A DNA stretch of 64,000 nt from Strigamia acuminata (lineage: Eukaryota; Arthropoda; Chilopoda; Geophilomorpha; Linotaeniidae): contig OX442314.1 of NCBI GenBank assembly GCA_949358305.1, positions 18,221,060 to 18,285,059 on the forward strand. The letters are read 5' to 3'. The translations under genes were made by a program, and so were the position numbers. The notes beneath the pieces are model-generated. The model searched no databases, was not told where the DNA came from, and saw only the letters and a program-made list of their open reading frames with translations. This document shows, one piece after another, positions 1-12,300 of this stretch (position 1 is the first letter of the stretch; each line of letters begins with the position of its first letter).

Positions 1-1127
1 AGTGCTTCTCTGAATTTCAGCATTTCTTCAATATCTTCAATAACATCTCTGTCGTTTGGGTGGCCATGAATTTGATCAATAGCAAATGAAATAAATTTCC
101 TTAAATTTTCCTTGTCTTTTTCCAGAGTTGGTCCGTGGTCATATCTGTGAATTCTTTCGATAAGATTTACTTTTTTCTCTCTCACCTAAATTTAACCAGG
201 GGGAATTAGTTGGGTGCAATTGATAATTGCCAAAATTTATTTACCAATAAGTGGTGATTGTGAGGAGGATACAATGATCTCTTTACATTGACGGTAAAAA
301 TTCCATCAGACAAACCGAGTTTATTAATCACACCCATCAGCTGGATTACGCTAATAAAGTCAATACTATCACTGTCATACTGGTTTTGCGATTGAATAAT
401 TGGCCAATGGAATTGATTCACAATTGCTATCAAATACTTCAACCCAGAATCCTTTTCAGACTCTGCAAAGCAAATATGTGGATGCAAATTGAATTAGTAG
501 GCGCAATCATAAAGTAATTTAGACTAAGCAGCGTTTTCCAGTCGCAGTGGGCATGCGCACAACATTTAAGCTTAATATTTTAATTTACCCCAGTTCTGCG
601 TGCATATTTGATACATTTTTCTAGCATTTTCAAAAACAATTCTGATGCTCTCTTTAGTTATGAAAGAAGTGTTTGTGAGCAATTCTAAAAATCCATGTAA
701 TAATTTGATTAATGCAAATTTGAAAGGGAAATAATGGCTAAATGGCCTTACCTTTTGTGTTATTTTTTATAACTCTGCTCTGCTTCCACGTTTTACTGCC
801 GTATAAAGGGATTCCACCAAACCACCAAGCACAAGAATATTTATAGAAATCAGTACATGGACTCAGATGGGTGGGAGCAGGTTGTAAAAGATGGCTGTCT
901 ATTTTTTAATGTCCGATATGGATTAAAGCTTTTTAAATTTATTGGTACGATAAACTTACACAAAATAACGAATATGACAGTTGCCAATCCTACAAGAGTA
1001 GCAACTCCAATACCCAAGAGTAACATGGTGCTTTGTCGCCTGAAAAGTCAAATGTCAGGTGTTAGAATGATTGGATAGAAAATCCGAAGTAGATTTACCC
1101 AGCAAGTCGAGTTCCAGTAGAAAGCAT
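1..1127 (-). CDS. M13 peptidase gene A (neprilysin-like), N-terminal half only
   Basis: Partial gene running off the left edge; only the amino-terminal exons are present. Exon 1 (1099-1127) starts MLSTGTRLAG. Exon 2 (960-1039) joins in phase and encodes the membrane anchor (MLLLGIGVATLVGLATVIFV). Exon 3 (752 to about 886) carries LSPCTDFYKYSCAWWFGG, the M13 PCxDFxxxxC signature. An exon near 587-685 reads ELLTNTSFITKESIRIVFE, then RKMYQIC. Exon 245-462 contains the aromatic-Pro motif of the N-terminal lobe (NQFHWPII). The last visible exon (1 to about 186) is the charged helical exon that precedes the RNxT/KMxI exon in family members. Splice sites are GT-AG. Predicted role: type II membrane zinc ectopeptidase. 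The catalytic half lies outside the window, so activity cannot be judged. Its start is only about 220 bp from the stop of gene B. Confidence 0.85.
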
Positions 1128-1350
1128 GGTGAATTAGTGATGGTTAGTTCTTTTGTGTGAACAATGAATGTAGCTGTATTGTTATTTACACGAAGCATTT
1201 TTGTCTATGACAATTTGAATAAATTTTGCTAATAATCGATTTCAATTTAATGGATTTATTAACATTTATTTACAGATGTTATTAGAAAAAAAAGATTGAA
1301 ATTTATTCGTTTATTATTATTGTTTGGTTAATTATTAATTATTTTTATTT

Positions 1351-4300
1351 TTACCATATCTTGCATTTGGTTTTGTCGCTTGAAGGACAATTGAATGCTC
1401 TGCTGAATTCTTCAAAGTTTGCCAATGATCCAAGTACACTTAAAATAGAATTTATTGCGGTTATATTTTGATTTTTAATGTACATTTAGTATTTTTTTTG
1501 GTAACCAAATATTAAATTGCTATTATTTGTCAAATACATACCGAAATTTTGGAGGACTGTGGTCTCCTTTAAGTACTACATATTCTAAATATTTTGAATA
1601 TGAGTACTTGATGCACCAATACTAGGAATTAAAATGTATTAGTATTAGTATTTAAAAATTCCAAATTATTTTTATTGGGGGAAACGAACTTGCGAAAAAC
1701 TGATGAAAAATATCTGTTCAGGTGTAAAATCACGTAAAAGATCTGGCATTTTTTCTGGACCATTTAGTCGACTCCATTTTTGATAAGCCTTGATTATAAA
1801 GAGTTAAGGATTTCGACTACAAGTATTACCACTACCTTACCCAGAATGCTTGTTGAACTCCACCATTGTCTGCTATGTTTTCACTTGCAGTAATCGAACC
1901 GTTTATCTACAAAAAGAAAACAAAACATAACATAAAACAAAACATTTTTATGTTTGAAAAGACTTGTTAATTAAAATTGGCCAATTGAATGAAATTTACT
2001 TTCGTAAAGCTGGTTAAAGTTGGCAATTCTTCAGGTGACAGAGAGAACTTTGAGTACTGGTCAATGAAACATTGGCTTTTGTTTTGAAATGCTTTTTCCA
2101 CTTCTGGTGTAAGCCATTTTTCTAGATTACCAAATTGATTGAATCTAGTTCCTGTGAATGTGATATAAAATTATCAAGATATTTTTTTTTGTTGTAAAAT
2201 TCCATTAAATTTTACCCGTTAAATCAAAACCATGGGTTATTTCATGTCCTAATGCTGAACCCATTCCTCCATATTTCATAGCACTATGAAAATATTAAAA
2301 CCTTTTTAGAAACTGATGACAAAAAAATTGATTATACGATTTTTGATACTATAATAAGTCTGCATCGAATAGTGGAAGCTGTAAAATCGCAGTGGTAATA
2401 ACTGACAATAACAACAAGGTATTATAAATTCTCTAAGAAATTAATATTAGTTGTAACTTACAAAATGAATTGGTAATTTGACTGTAATATGCATTAGGGA
2501 CGAGTGAATTCACACCCCAACTAGAAATTTTAAGTAAATTGTCAGAGGTGAAACAATTTTCTTTTCTTTTGCGTATTGGTCTTACTCGACTAGATTATCT
2601 TTAGATGTGTTTAATAAGTTAAAATTGTTGTTGTTAGAGAACATGAGCGAGTTTAAATAGTTCGTTACATGTGACGATCCAATAATAAGCTGTTTTGATT
2701 TTACAATTAAAAGAGCAAAGAGAAATTGGATTGGCTTGATTTCAATATCTTACATCTTTGTAGTAGTTCTCAAGATTTTCTGGATCTTTTGCCCAATCTG
2801 GGAATAAGTAATTGCCTTTCATATTGTCCAGTTTTAATTTAGCTATTCTTTTGGATGATGCATCTAACCATTCGAGTGTTTCTAAGCGCTCATGGAAGAT
2901 GTCAATTAAACTTTGTGCCAACTCACGTACCTAAAAGAAAATAGAAGAAAATGCAGTTATTGTATAGAATTTTGCAGGAATACTTAATAATATTTACAGA
3001 TTTGACTTGTTTGTCAATGTCGTAATACTGGTTTGCATATTCAACCGCAAGACCTAATCTGAACCATGATGATACACTTTGCACACACTGCAGCCAACTA
3101 GAGATATATAAAATTGTTTTTTGCTTTTTTAGATGACTTCACATTAGGCATGAGAACGGGACCGGGATATTCCCGGTCCCGGTCCCGTCCCGGTCCCGTA
3201 GCGGGATACGGGACGGGACGGGACCAGAAATTTTTTATATTACGGGATTCGGGACGGGACGGGACCAGAAAATTCGGGACACGGAACGGGACTGGCGGAC
3301 TTTCAGAAAAATAAAAAAAAACATAAAAAAACATAAAAAATACATAAAAAAAACATAAAAATACATTAAAAAACATAAAAAAAACATAAAATAACATAAA
3401 AAACATAAAAAAAAACATAAAAAAACATAAAATACATAAAAATTTCGAGACATGGGACTGGTCGGGATCCGAAAATTTGAAATTTTCCGGATTCGGGACG
3501 GTTCGGGACCCGAAAAATTGAAATTTTCGGGATTCGGGACGGGTCGGGACCCGAAAATTTTAAATTTTCGGGACTCTGGACGGGACGGGACCCGAAAATT
3601 TAAATTTTCGGGACTCGGGACAGGACGGAACCCGAAAATTGGTCCCGTTCTCATGCCTACTTCACATATTCATAAAAGTCATTGAAAACTCGGTTGAGAT
3701 ATTTGGGTGGACATTGTTGGAAATCACCCGATCGAAGCAAACAGTCTAGAGCAGGGGTTCCCAAACTTTTTAGCATCGCGCCCCACTTTTTAAGCAAGGT
3801 GATCTTCTGCGCCCCACTTCATCTACCAGTGCATTAAATTTTTAAAAAATATACTACTAAAAAGAAAAAAGAAATTTTTATATAATTTTGCATAAAACTG
3901 TATAATTTTTTATATAATTTTATATAATTTTGCATAAAACTTTGTATAATTTTTTATATAATTTTGTATAATTTTGCTTAAAAATTTACAAAAGTTTTCA
4001 AAATAAGCTTGTTTTATTTAGGCATGTATGATGGGTGCGCCTCACCAATAATCAGCTCGCGCCCCACCAGTGAGGCGCGCCTCACCGTTTGGGAAACCCT
4101 CTGAACTACAGTTTGTGCCTGGTATCTTGATGCTAAATTTGTACTCGCATCTCATTCTGCGCAGACGATTTTCTGATTCCAGTTGTTATATAGCAGTATT
4201 AAGCCTAATATTAGGCATTATAATGCTCAAATAAAGTAATAAACAACAATATTTTGCTACTACGCTGTAAATTACTTTTAATTATAAGTTTATTGTTGTT

Positions 4301-7300
4301 CATTTACTTTATTTTAGCATTATTAGGCCTAATATTAGGCTCAATACTGCTAAATAACAATTGGAATTAGAAAATCGTTTGTGCAGAATGGGATGCGAGT
4401 ACAAATTTAGCATCAAGATGAATTTACCATGAAGATAACCGGGTGCAAACTATACTACCGGACATTAAAAGGCTTTGGAACTCAGAGCTTTGCCCAGTCT
4501 ATAGAACGTTCATGTATTTTGGCAGTTTTCAAATATGTTTATGAATGTAAATACTTTTTACCTTGGGGTGAATCTTGGTGTTCGTGCATTATACAACGAA
4601 AAAGTACTTGATGATAGAAAATGAAACTCTTGCAATCTGTCAACAGTAGTTTGCTTTTCGAAAATTGGGTTCATTAGATACAATATTTCTAAATTGATGA
4701 CACTAAATATAGCTACGTTAAGAACAAATATTTTTAAAGGGTTTTCTAGAACAAACCTTATGAAATCTAAGTCATTATTTTCAACCATTGAATTCAATTT
4801 TATGAAATAGGGAATATTTAAAACTGCTATTTCGTCTTCTGGTGTAAAAATGTGCACATCTTCAAAAAGCTTATTCAAATATTCGACCCAATTAAACTGT
4901 TGAAATAATTTTTTTTTAAAAAGCAAATTAATTGCGTTTAAATTCAATCAACATACATGAGTAGTAGATTTTTTAAAATCAGAAATCGACATTTTGAAGT
5001 AACCATCAGAAAGCTTTGACGTACCTGGCTCTAAAATCTTATTATGCGTATATTTTTAGTTACTTTAACTGTACTATGAAAATAAAAATTGATTACCTTA
5101 TCTGTTTGATATAAAAATTTAAGAAGTTTTTCTATCTCCTGAAGCGTCTGGTTTTTTTCGCAATTTTCGGAAATCTTTTTACACCGATTCAAAATGCCCT
5201 CCTTATTTTGAAATGTTGAAAATGCTGCTAAAGGTTGACCTAACTGAAACATGTCAAGTTATCAATAAGTAACTGCATGAATGTTGAAAACAGAATGTTG
5301 CCTGTTACAACTAATATAGTGTTGTTATTATTGTATAAATCATTCATCACAGTAACTGTAAACAGCGCGCCAGGAGACCAATAGCGTCGTCTTAGTGGAG
5401 CTAGGAATTGTATCAACTCATTCAAGCTCTTTATTTTGTTTTGTGATTCCCAGTCTTGTCTTTCAACAAGTGGAAAGCCATTAGTTAATGTTTTTATTTC
5501 TTTGTGGAGAGTCTCAAACTCTTTAGTTTCATCTATTTATAAAAATGAAAAAATAATTAAAATTTTGAAATACACTGTTCTAAATTTTACTTTGTTCTAT
5601 GCATGATAAGTATGCGTTTTGAGCTTTGATGATGTAATTGCTTGTAGATTTTGATTCCAAGATAGCTTAATTTATTTTGAAATTGGAAATTTGAAAATTG
5701 TCAATTTTTTTAAGACAAAAAAGTCAACTAACGGTTACTCTATGCTAGTATAGAATTACTTCGCAGACGCTTGTCGATCAAAACTTGTTGTTGTTGGAAT
5801 CCAGTCTCCCATTGTTGAGTGTCATCAACTACAGCATTTTGAATCCATTTACCACACGCATATTGGAAGAAGTTATCGCATGGTTTAACAGATGTATCCA
5901 ATGATTCAGCAAGTCGGGCACCTTAAATACATTGTGCAGATTTGCAATAAACTCGTTTAATGTTTCAACAGATGTGTATGTGTTTGCAAATAAGGTGTAG
6001 CCAGAAACTACTTTCTATTTTGTATTTGGTTCTGTTCTCTTTTTTAAAGGTTTGGTTAATGACACACATCTAAATTAAAAACAAGCTGGGATTTGTAATG
6101 CAGGGAAGCATTACATATTAGACTTCTAAACCCTGTCCTTTTGTCCCTAAATAAAACACCGAAATAAAAGAAAAGTAATTTAAAAAAAAAAAAAATTTTT
6201 TTTTTTTGCCAATATAAAGCAACAACAAACAAAATCCCACCAAAATTTGAAATGATATGCTGCGGAATTGTTGCATCCGGGGTTTGCTACAATCGGGAAA
6301 TAAATCGCGCGGAAAACGTATCGCAACGTATGGCTCACGGGATCCGCCAGGTGGCGCTAGTACAATGTTACAACTTCCTGTGCAGGACGGAAGTAGTATT
6401 ATTAGACGGCTAAAAGTGCACTAAAACCGGTTTATTAATTCAACCGGAGGTCCGAGAAATCTGAAAATACCTTACAATACTAATATAAGCATGCTGAATT
6501 TAATGCCGTTGTCCGTTTTGCTCTAGCTGCTATAGTTTTTGCGGAATCGTTGACGACGGACGGACGGACGGACGGACGGACGGACGGACAGACAGACAGA
6601 ACCGTTTCATGAGACTTTCTAAACATCAGGTTTAGAAGTCTAAAAGCAAGAAATAATTTTTTCTACGGAGGCCTTTCTATTCTGCGATCATCTTAAGTGG
6701 TATGGTTGATTAGACCTAGGACGATTAATTACAGGACTTCACATCCGGCATTTGTTTGAAATCTAAGTTGTCCCGCACAAAAACGAAGTAAACACAATCT
6801 GTCGTCCCAATGCTCAAACTTTTTGCGGGCAAATGGCGGACAATTGACTTTCCGCATTTACATTTTTTGCAGACATTCGAACGAAGTTCAATTTTATTTA
6901 ACGTTTGATTTAAAAATAATATCTAAAAATATAATAAATTATTTTCAGACTATGTTTAACTTAAACATAAAATATAAATGCCCTCTAAAAATCCAAATGC
7001 GGTATGTCATGTCAGTTGTCCGCCATTTGCCTGCAAAATAATGTCATTTTGTGCCATTTTGGCCGGATGGTGCTATGATCACAAGACAGAATCGCTTTAC
7101 AGTCTAACAATTAAATTGTGCTAGGTGTGAAGTCCTATAGTTAATCGTCCTAGATTAGACCAGGGCTTCTTAAACTTTTCCCACTCGCGACCTTTTTTGC
7201 CCAAAGAAACTTTTACGCCTTGGACATTAAAAACGTTCCAGTCCACCTTGAAGATCATCTGCAGAATGAGTGTTTTCGGCTGTATACACCAGGTAGTGCA

Positions 7301-8327
7301 CAAACTCACTCATATGTTGTGATTAATTGACAAATTGACAAATTGATGTCACACAATCACCTAACCTAAACCCATGATGTGAAGGTCCAAGGTTGTACAT
7401 TACATGAGTATATAAAATATGTACTTTTCACAAATCAAACATTTACTGATAAGTAAAACTTTTAAAATTAAACATCTATTTTTCTTTGGTCCCAAACTCC
7501 CAAGCCTTCCAGCTCCTCTTCAGTGTTCTGTCGTTGAGACACAAAGTTCCAAACGATAATACATTTGTAATCATTTTTCAGTTTAGCATTTATGTCAGTT
7601 GGCGCCTTGTGTATTGTTATCTTGTTTGTTTTTGTGCGCCGGAAAAATTGTCTGCAAATTCAGCGGAGTTGCAGTAAAAGGGTTTTTTCTACATCTTGCA
7701 GTAAGCATTACCATGCCCATTTCTGGTAATCCATCCACTACTTTTACACCTGTTTCATCTGTTGCAAACTGCAGTATTTTATCTACAGGGATGAGAGGAG
7801 TTCAAATTCCAAAGAGAATGGATTTCTAAATACTCATATTAGTCATACGACATATATTTTCTAACACCTGCTATTAGTAGAGCACATGGGATTGCCTCAT
7901 TATTGGAACATTTACGTTTACGTTTACGTTTTTGTTTACTATATTTACTAAGAGACATAAACATCAGTCAGGTCAAGTTGAATATGAAATAGTAAGTACT
8001 GTAAGAATAACAGGCTGCACTGTTGCATGTAGTTACGATATTTGTGGGTGCTTTTCGTGTAGCTACAAGACAAATTTGTAAACTGTTTGTAAGTAATATC
8101 GAAATGTTAAACTTTGAATCCTTACCTAATACAATGATAGTGATGATTAGGGAGGTAAAAATAACAGCCACGACACTTCCAAGTAGGAATGATTTTGTAA
8201 ACGTTATATCAAAACCTCCAATTGATATAGTTTTGCTGAGTTTTATAAATGTTAATTATTGAAAGGTATTGCGAGAGATTAAGTGAAATTTGACCTACCA
8301 TTTGTTGCTTTGAGTAGCGGTCGACAT
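1351..8327 (-). CDS. M13 peptidase gene B (neprilysin-like), complete but enlarged by transposons
   Basis: Full M13 architecture on the minus strand. Exon 1 (8299-8327, MSTATQSNK), exon 2 (8126-8235, anchor LLGSVVAVIFTSLIITIIVL) and exon 3 (8000-8062, TTCNSAACYS, stalk cysteines) join in phase. Then [19 protein letters not shown] (5750-5935), the lobe exons (4566-5545), [15 protein letters not shown] (3010-3108), ERLETLEWLDASSKR (2760-2935), LVPNAYYSQITNS (2465-2525), zinc site GHEITHGFD (2220-2280), third ligand ENIADNGG (1850-1905) and the C-terminus KTKCKIW at 1351. HExxH and ExxxD are intact, so it is probably an active ectopeptidase. The gene is about 7 kb because two introns hold mobile elements: 3108-4565 has three, and about 5940-8000 has at least two. 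The intron at 3108-4565 is absent in C and D, where the exon is continuous. Start chosen for splice phase; it could differ by a few residues. Confidence 0.88.
3145..3659. mobile_element. hAT-like non-autonomous element with GGGAC tandem repeats
   Basis: Perfect 19-bp terminal inverted repeats (TAGGCATGAGAACGGGACC) are flanked by an exact 8-bp direct repeat, CTTCACAT (3137-3144 and 3660-3667), the hAT hallmark. Inside each end are tandem GGGAC-type repeats. The centre (3300-3440) is an A-rich run of repeats built on ACATAAAAA. There is no transposase. It lies in an intron of gene B; the open frames here follow from the repeats. Confidence 0.85.
3752..4103. mobile_element. hAT-like MITE with CAGGGGTTCCCAAAC end
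   Basis: The left end CAGGGGTTCCCAAACTTTTT and right end GTTTGGGAAACCCTCTG are imperfect inverted repeats of the form common in hAT families. GC-rich CGCGCCCCAC motifs lie near both ends, with an AT-rich middle of TATAATTTT repeats. Flanking 8-mers (gtctagag and aactacag) match at 5 of 8 positions, so the target duplication is weak. It sits about 90 bp from the GGGAC element in the same intron of gene B. Confidence 0.65.
4124..4419. repeat. Foldback element: long near-perfect palindrome
   Basis: Two arms of about 125 bp are reverse complements of each other, starting ATCTTGATGCTAAATTTGTA on the left and ending with its complement on the right, with an AT-rich loop of about 45 bp near 4252-4297. 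No coding content, and no convincing target-site duplication. It is the third element in the same intron of gene B. The transcript of this intron should fold into a long hairpin. Confidence 0.75.
6077..6645 (-). mobile_element. Helentron-like (GTCY)n non-autonomous element, copy 1
   Basis: Inverted copy of the element at 28363-28929. Features in order on the plus strand: an AAAAACAAG end; a small hairpin (TGTAATGC...GCATTACA, 6095-6114); subterminal inverted repeats TTAGACTTCTAAACC (from 6118) and GGTTTAGAAGTCTAA (to about 6642); and a GACG/GACA tetranucleotide array at 6553-6600. Subterminal repeats, a GTCY microsatellite and a 3' stem-loop are the layout of mini-me/DINE-like Helentron derivatives. 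Family assignment is inferred; the two-copy repeat is seen directly. It lies in an intron of gene B. Confidence 0.65.
6716..7152. mobile_element. hAT-like MITE with CTAGGACGATTAA ends
   Basis: Inverted termini of about 34 bp (left CTAGGACGATTAATTACAGG; right is its near-complement ending CGTCCTAG) are flanked by an exact GATTAGAC direct repeat (6708-6715 and 7153-7160). The internal sequence codes for nothing I recognise. The 8-bp duplication suggests the hAT superfamily. A second hAT-like end (CAGGGCTTCTTAAACTTTTC) begins directly after it at 7161. Lies in an intron of gene B. Confidence 0.75.
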
Positions 8328-8923
8328 GTCATCAAAGACTTAAGGTATAAATAATCAGGAAATGTTAGCAAATAATGCCACCTACTGATTAGTTATCGCA
8401 TATTTTGTATTACTTATCTTATCCTCCTTCTGTTAATATTGCATTACCATAGTACTGTTTGCTTATTCTTTTAGTAACACGATTTTGAACCCATAAATTA
8501 ATGCGATTATTGCAATTATTTTAATACACAGTTTATAAAATACATAAACAGTAATAAATTAGTGTTAAAAAAATTGTTAGTATCATATATGAAACAATAT
8601 AAAAAAAATAATATATTCAAAATTTCAAAGGTTTTTCATAAAATTCCTATGTTTACCCATTACTTTTGAATTCAATCTCAATTATTTTTGTCATACTCTT
8701 TCGAAAAATACCGAATTAGTTAAAATTTTTTATAAGCATGAAACAGTCAAAGAATGGAATCATTTTCATACATTTTTGGAAAACCTTTTGTGGCTTTGGG
8801 TAAAAAATGACCTGGGTTGGGTGAGTAAGGGGATTTTTTTTTAGATTGGTTCTGCTAAGGTTAATATAATTGAGAATTAATGACAGGATTAGAAAATTTA
8901 TGGAGGAGCGCTTATTACTCTTA

Positions 8924-9327
8924 AGCTAGGTTCACACTTGTGTTCACACTAGACGCAAGCTGCTTGCGTTCAAAAATTCTTGATGTTGATGCCAATTCCT
9001 GCTTCAACTCCAAGTTGAAGTAAGCGACGCAACGCGAGGAAAGCTCTTGCTGCCAATCAATCACGATCGACTCCAACTTTCGTCGATTTACGTCTGGTTG
9101 GCGAGACTTTGCCACATGCAAACAGGCCGCCATTTTCTGATTCTGGAACTAGTTCTAGAACTAGATCCAATTCCATGTTTCATTGAAACCATCTGATTGG
9201 CCAGATGCAACATCAGATCTGTTCACATGTGCCCTACAGTGTGAACAGACTCTGCGTTGCATTTGACTAATTTTTCCTTGCGTTGCTTTGCGTCGCCCCT
9301 AGTGTGAACACAAGTCTGAACCTAGCT
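8924..9327. mobile_element. Harbinger-like MITE between genes B and C
   Basis: Inverted termini AGCTAGGTTCACACTTGTGT / ACAAGTCTGAACCTAGCT extend to about 38 bp, with a 3-bp TTA duplication at both ends (8921-8923, 9328-9330), as in PIF/Harbinger. The paralogous position in copy 2 (near 23390) has the uninterrupted site CTCTTAGGGTT, which confirms both borders and shows insertion after the duplication. The 70-residue open frame inside looks like chance. Confidence 0.85.
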
Positions 9328-9363
9328 TTAGGGTGTTCGTACAACAACAAAAACCCTATTTTT

Positions 9364-12300
9364 TTACCATAATTTGCAAATTTTTGTTTTGTTTAGTGGA
9401 GGACAGTTAAACACACTATTAAATTCTTCAGAGTTTGCTAGGGAGCCAAGCACACTATAAAGAGATACGGATGTAACTTACATATTTATACAACAATTCG
9501 TTTATCACAATTTGTATTTCGTCTTACCGAAATTTAGGTGGACTATGTGCATCATTCATATTTTCATGTTCCTCAAAGGAGTTAGCATATCTAACACACC
9601 AGAACTGTAAACATGATATTTCTGTATTACTTAGTAACTTAGTAAGCACAAATAGAGAAAGTCTACTTGTGAAAAACTGATGAAAAATATTTGTTCCGCT
9701 GTAAAATTACGTAATATATCTGGCATTATTTCGGCACCATTTTCTTGTTTCCATTTCTGATAAGCCTGTATATTATAAACGTGAAATGAATTAATGAATG
9801 ATAGCGAAAACAAATTTTAGACTAACCCAATATGCATGTTGAATAGCACCATTGTCAGCAATGTTCTCATCCACAGTTAATTCACCGCTGAGCTGTTACA
9901 ATCATATATTAGATACTGTTGAACTTCTATTTTATTTAAAATTGAATGCCTTACTTGGTAAGTTGGATAACCTTTAATATTTATACTAATGTTTGAGTAC
10001 TGGTCAACGAAACATTGACGTTTTTTTTTAAATACTTGATACGATTGAGTTGTAAGCAAATTTTGAAGATTGCCAAACTTATTGAATTGGATACCTGTAA
10101 TAAACCTTTTTAGAAATATGCAATTTTTGATTTTAATATGGCACCTTCTTTATCAAAACCGTGAATTATTTCGTGTCCTAGCAACGAGCCTATTCCTCCA
10201 TAGTTTAGAGCACTAAATAGAAGTACGAAAATAAACAAAATGATTATTTTTTACTAAAATAATATTTTACATTCATTTTTATATACGGTACCGTAGTCTA
10301 TCTGTATCAAATATAGGCGGTTGCAAAATTGCAGTAGTAATGACTTTAAACGGTAAGATTAAAATTTTAATTAAGAACAATTAAATGCAGAGAAAACTTA
10401 CAGAAAGAATTGTCAAGACCACGGTAAAGACCATTAGGGTTTAGGATATTGTAAGGCCAACTGTTAGAATAAAAAATAATAATTTATAAAAATGATTATT
10501 TGTACAAAGTGCGAGTGTGGCCTTGTTACTCTTCGAGGATTTCTTGAGACGATTTCAGTTTTTCGAACCTTTTGTGAACGAAAAACGTTATTGTATGTAA
10601 AAAGTTGATGATGTGGCTGTGTCCAATGTCAATCTATCGACGAATTAAAGTAATATTTACTACACTTTGCGCAGTTCAGTAGTAGGGTAATGTGTTTGCC
10701 TTTTCATAAAATTTCTCAAGTTTAGCTGCATCTTTTGACCAATTCGGAAAAAGGTAATTTCGTTTCAAGTTACCTAACTTGGCTTTTACCAGTTTTCTCG
10801 ATGTTTCATCTAACCATGGAAGTTCATCTAGACGCTCTTGAAAAACATCGACTAAATGTTGAGCGAGTTCGTCCGCCTAAAAAAAAGTCCAGTACCGAAC
10901 ATTGACACAAACTGTACGTTACATGTATTTGAATTGAAGAATTATTCAATGTACTCTGTGAGGTCCGGACTTAGGATGGGTCCAAGAGAGTAATAAACAA
11001 ATGGTACAATCCACAATAAAACATCTACTTTTTGGAAAATTACCACTTTAAATTTTGTTAACTTATGGAAGATAAATTTCCTTCAGTTTTAAGTACGAGT
11101 ACCAGTAAGTACTATAAAGTGACGTAAACATCCCTCGAGATTCATTACGATCAACATTTTCCCGGGCTATTTTTTAATACTGTGGTCAAAGCAAGACCAC
11201 AGATTAGATATGGGAGAGAATTTAACATGGCTCGGTATTGATGGGGTTGGGCTTCTCAAACTTGTCCGAGCCTCAGAGCATCAAGACGTGGTATCCAAAT
11301 CACACACAGTACACTTTATTTACTTGCATATTCGATTATTTCTTCAATTTTATAATACTGGTTGGCGTACTCAACGCCGAGGCCTAATCTAAACCAGGAC
11401 GATACAATTTTTACACAATGCTGCCAATCCTTTCTTGGTTCTGATTTAATAATGGTTTTATAAGTTGATAGAATATCAAATGACGGCTTAAGCATTTCTT
11501 GAAATTTGTTAACAGGAGTTGAGTCGACTTGTGTCATTATCGACAATACTTCTAAATTGATGAGACTAAATATAATTCTATTTAGTGATGTTGTAGTTTG
11601 TTAGTCCGATTAAGAACAGACCTTATGAAATCAAAATTAGGTTGATCAAGGATAAGAGCTAATTCCGTGAAATATTCTTCATTCTCAATTCCAATTTCAT
11701 CTGCAGGTGTGAATGTTTTTATGCCTTCAAACACTTGGTTGAAATACTTGAGCCAATTAATCTATGACGGTTAAACGTTACAAATAAATCAGTATAAATT
11801 ACTAATGACTCACTTTTTTTGTAAGTTCAGTGAAATCTGTAATCGTCATTTTCTTATAAATTCTTTCAGAAAACATTGGGATTAAGGTATTTAAATTCTG
11901 AAATTATAAAATGATTTGGGTAAAATTTGTATAAATTGAGGTGTGAAAAGTTCTACCAATCTAAATACTTGATCTATAAGCGATTGAATTTTTTCCTCAC
12001 TCCGTCGTACGTAAGAATGATTAAAACTCGTGGTTATTTGCCTCAGTATATAAACAATTCTGCTCGAGTCGCTTTGAGAAGGCTGAGACATCTAAAATCA
12101 GAAAGAAATAATACATACACAACTTTTCTCGTAAGTAGTAAGAATACAATTATCTCTTACAGTCAAAATTGTTTTAGTTTTATTGATTGTATCACGTGTC
12201 ACGTCCATTTTGAACAAGAACCCATCAGTAGGCCAACCACGTTGTCTAATTCGGGCTAAGAGTCCGAAAAAAACATCAAAATTGCTAATGTTGTTGTAGA

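Noticed and set aside
3098-3685. Several open frames on both strands, rich in Phe/Tyr or in Arg/Gly/Pro
   Set aside because: They are produced by the GGGAC and ACATAAAAA tandem repeats of the transposon and match no protein family.
3668-3745. Minus-strand reading that looked exon-like (RSGDFQQCPPKYLNR), suggesting the GGGAC element broke a coding exon of gene B
   Set aside because: Splicing from 4566 (donor after FTP) to 3108 (WLQCV) joins in phase and matches the paralogues, so this stretch is intron.
6553-6600. GACG/GACA tetranucleotide run considered as an independent microsatellite or CRISPR-like array
   Set aside because: It is an internal part of the GTCY element; no spacers or regular repeat units.
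7161-7210. Start of another hAT-like element (CAGGGCTTCTTAAAC)
   Set aside because: No matching right terminus or separate target duplication found, so no element could be bounded.
11890-11960. Apparent frameshift in gene C relative to D at KSFYN
   Set aside because: It lies inside a 59-nt GT-AG intron; the spliced frame is intact.
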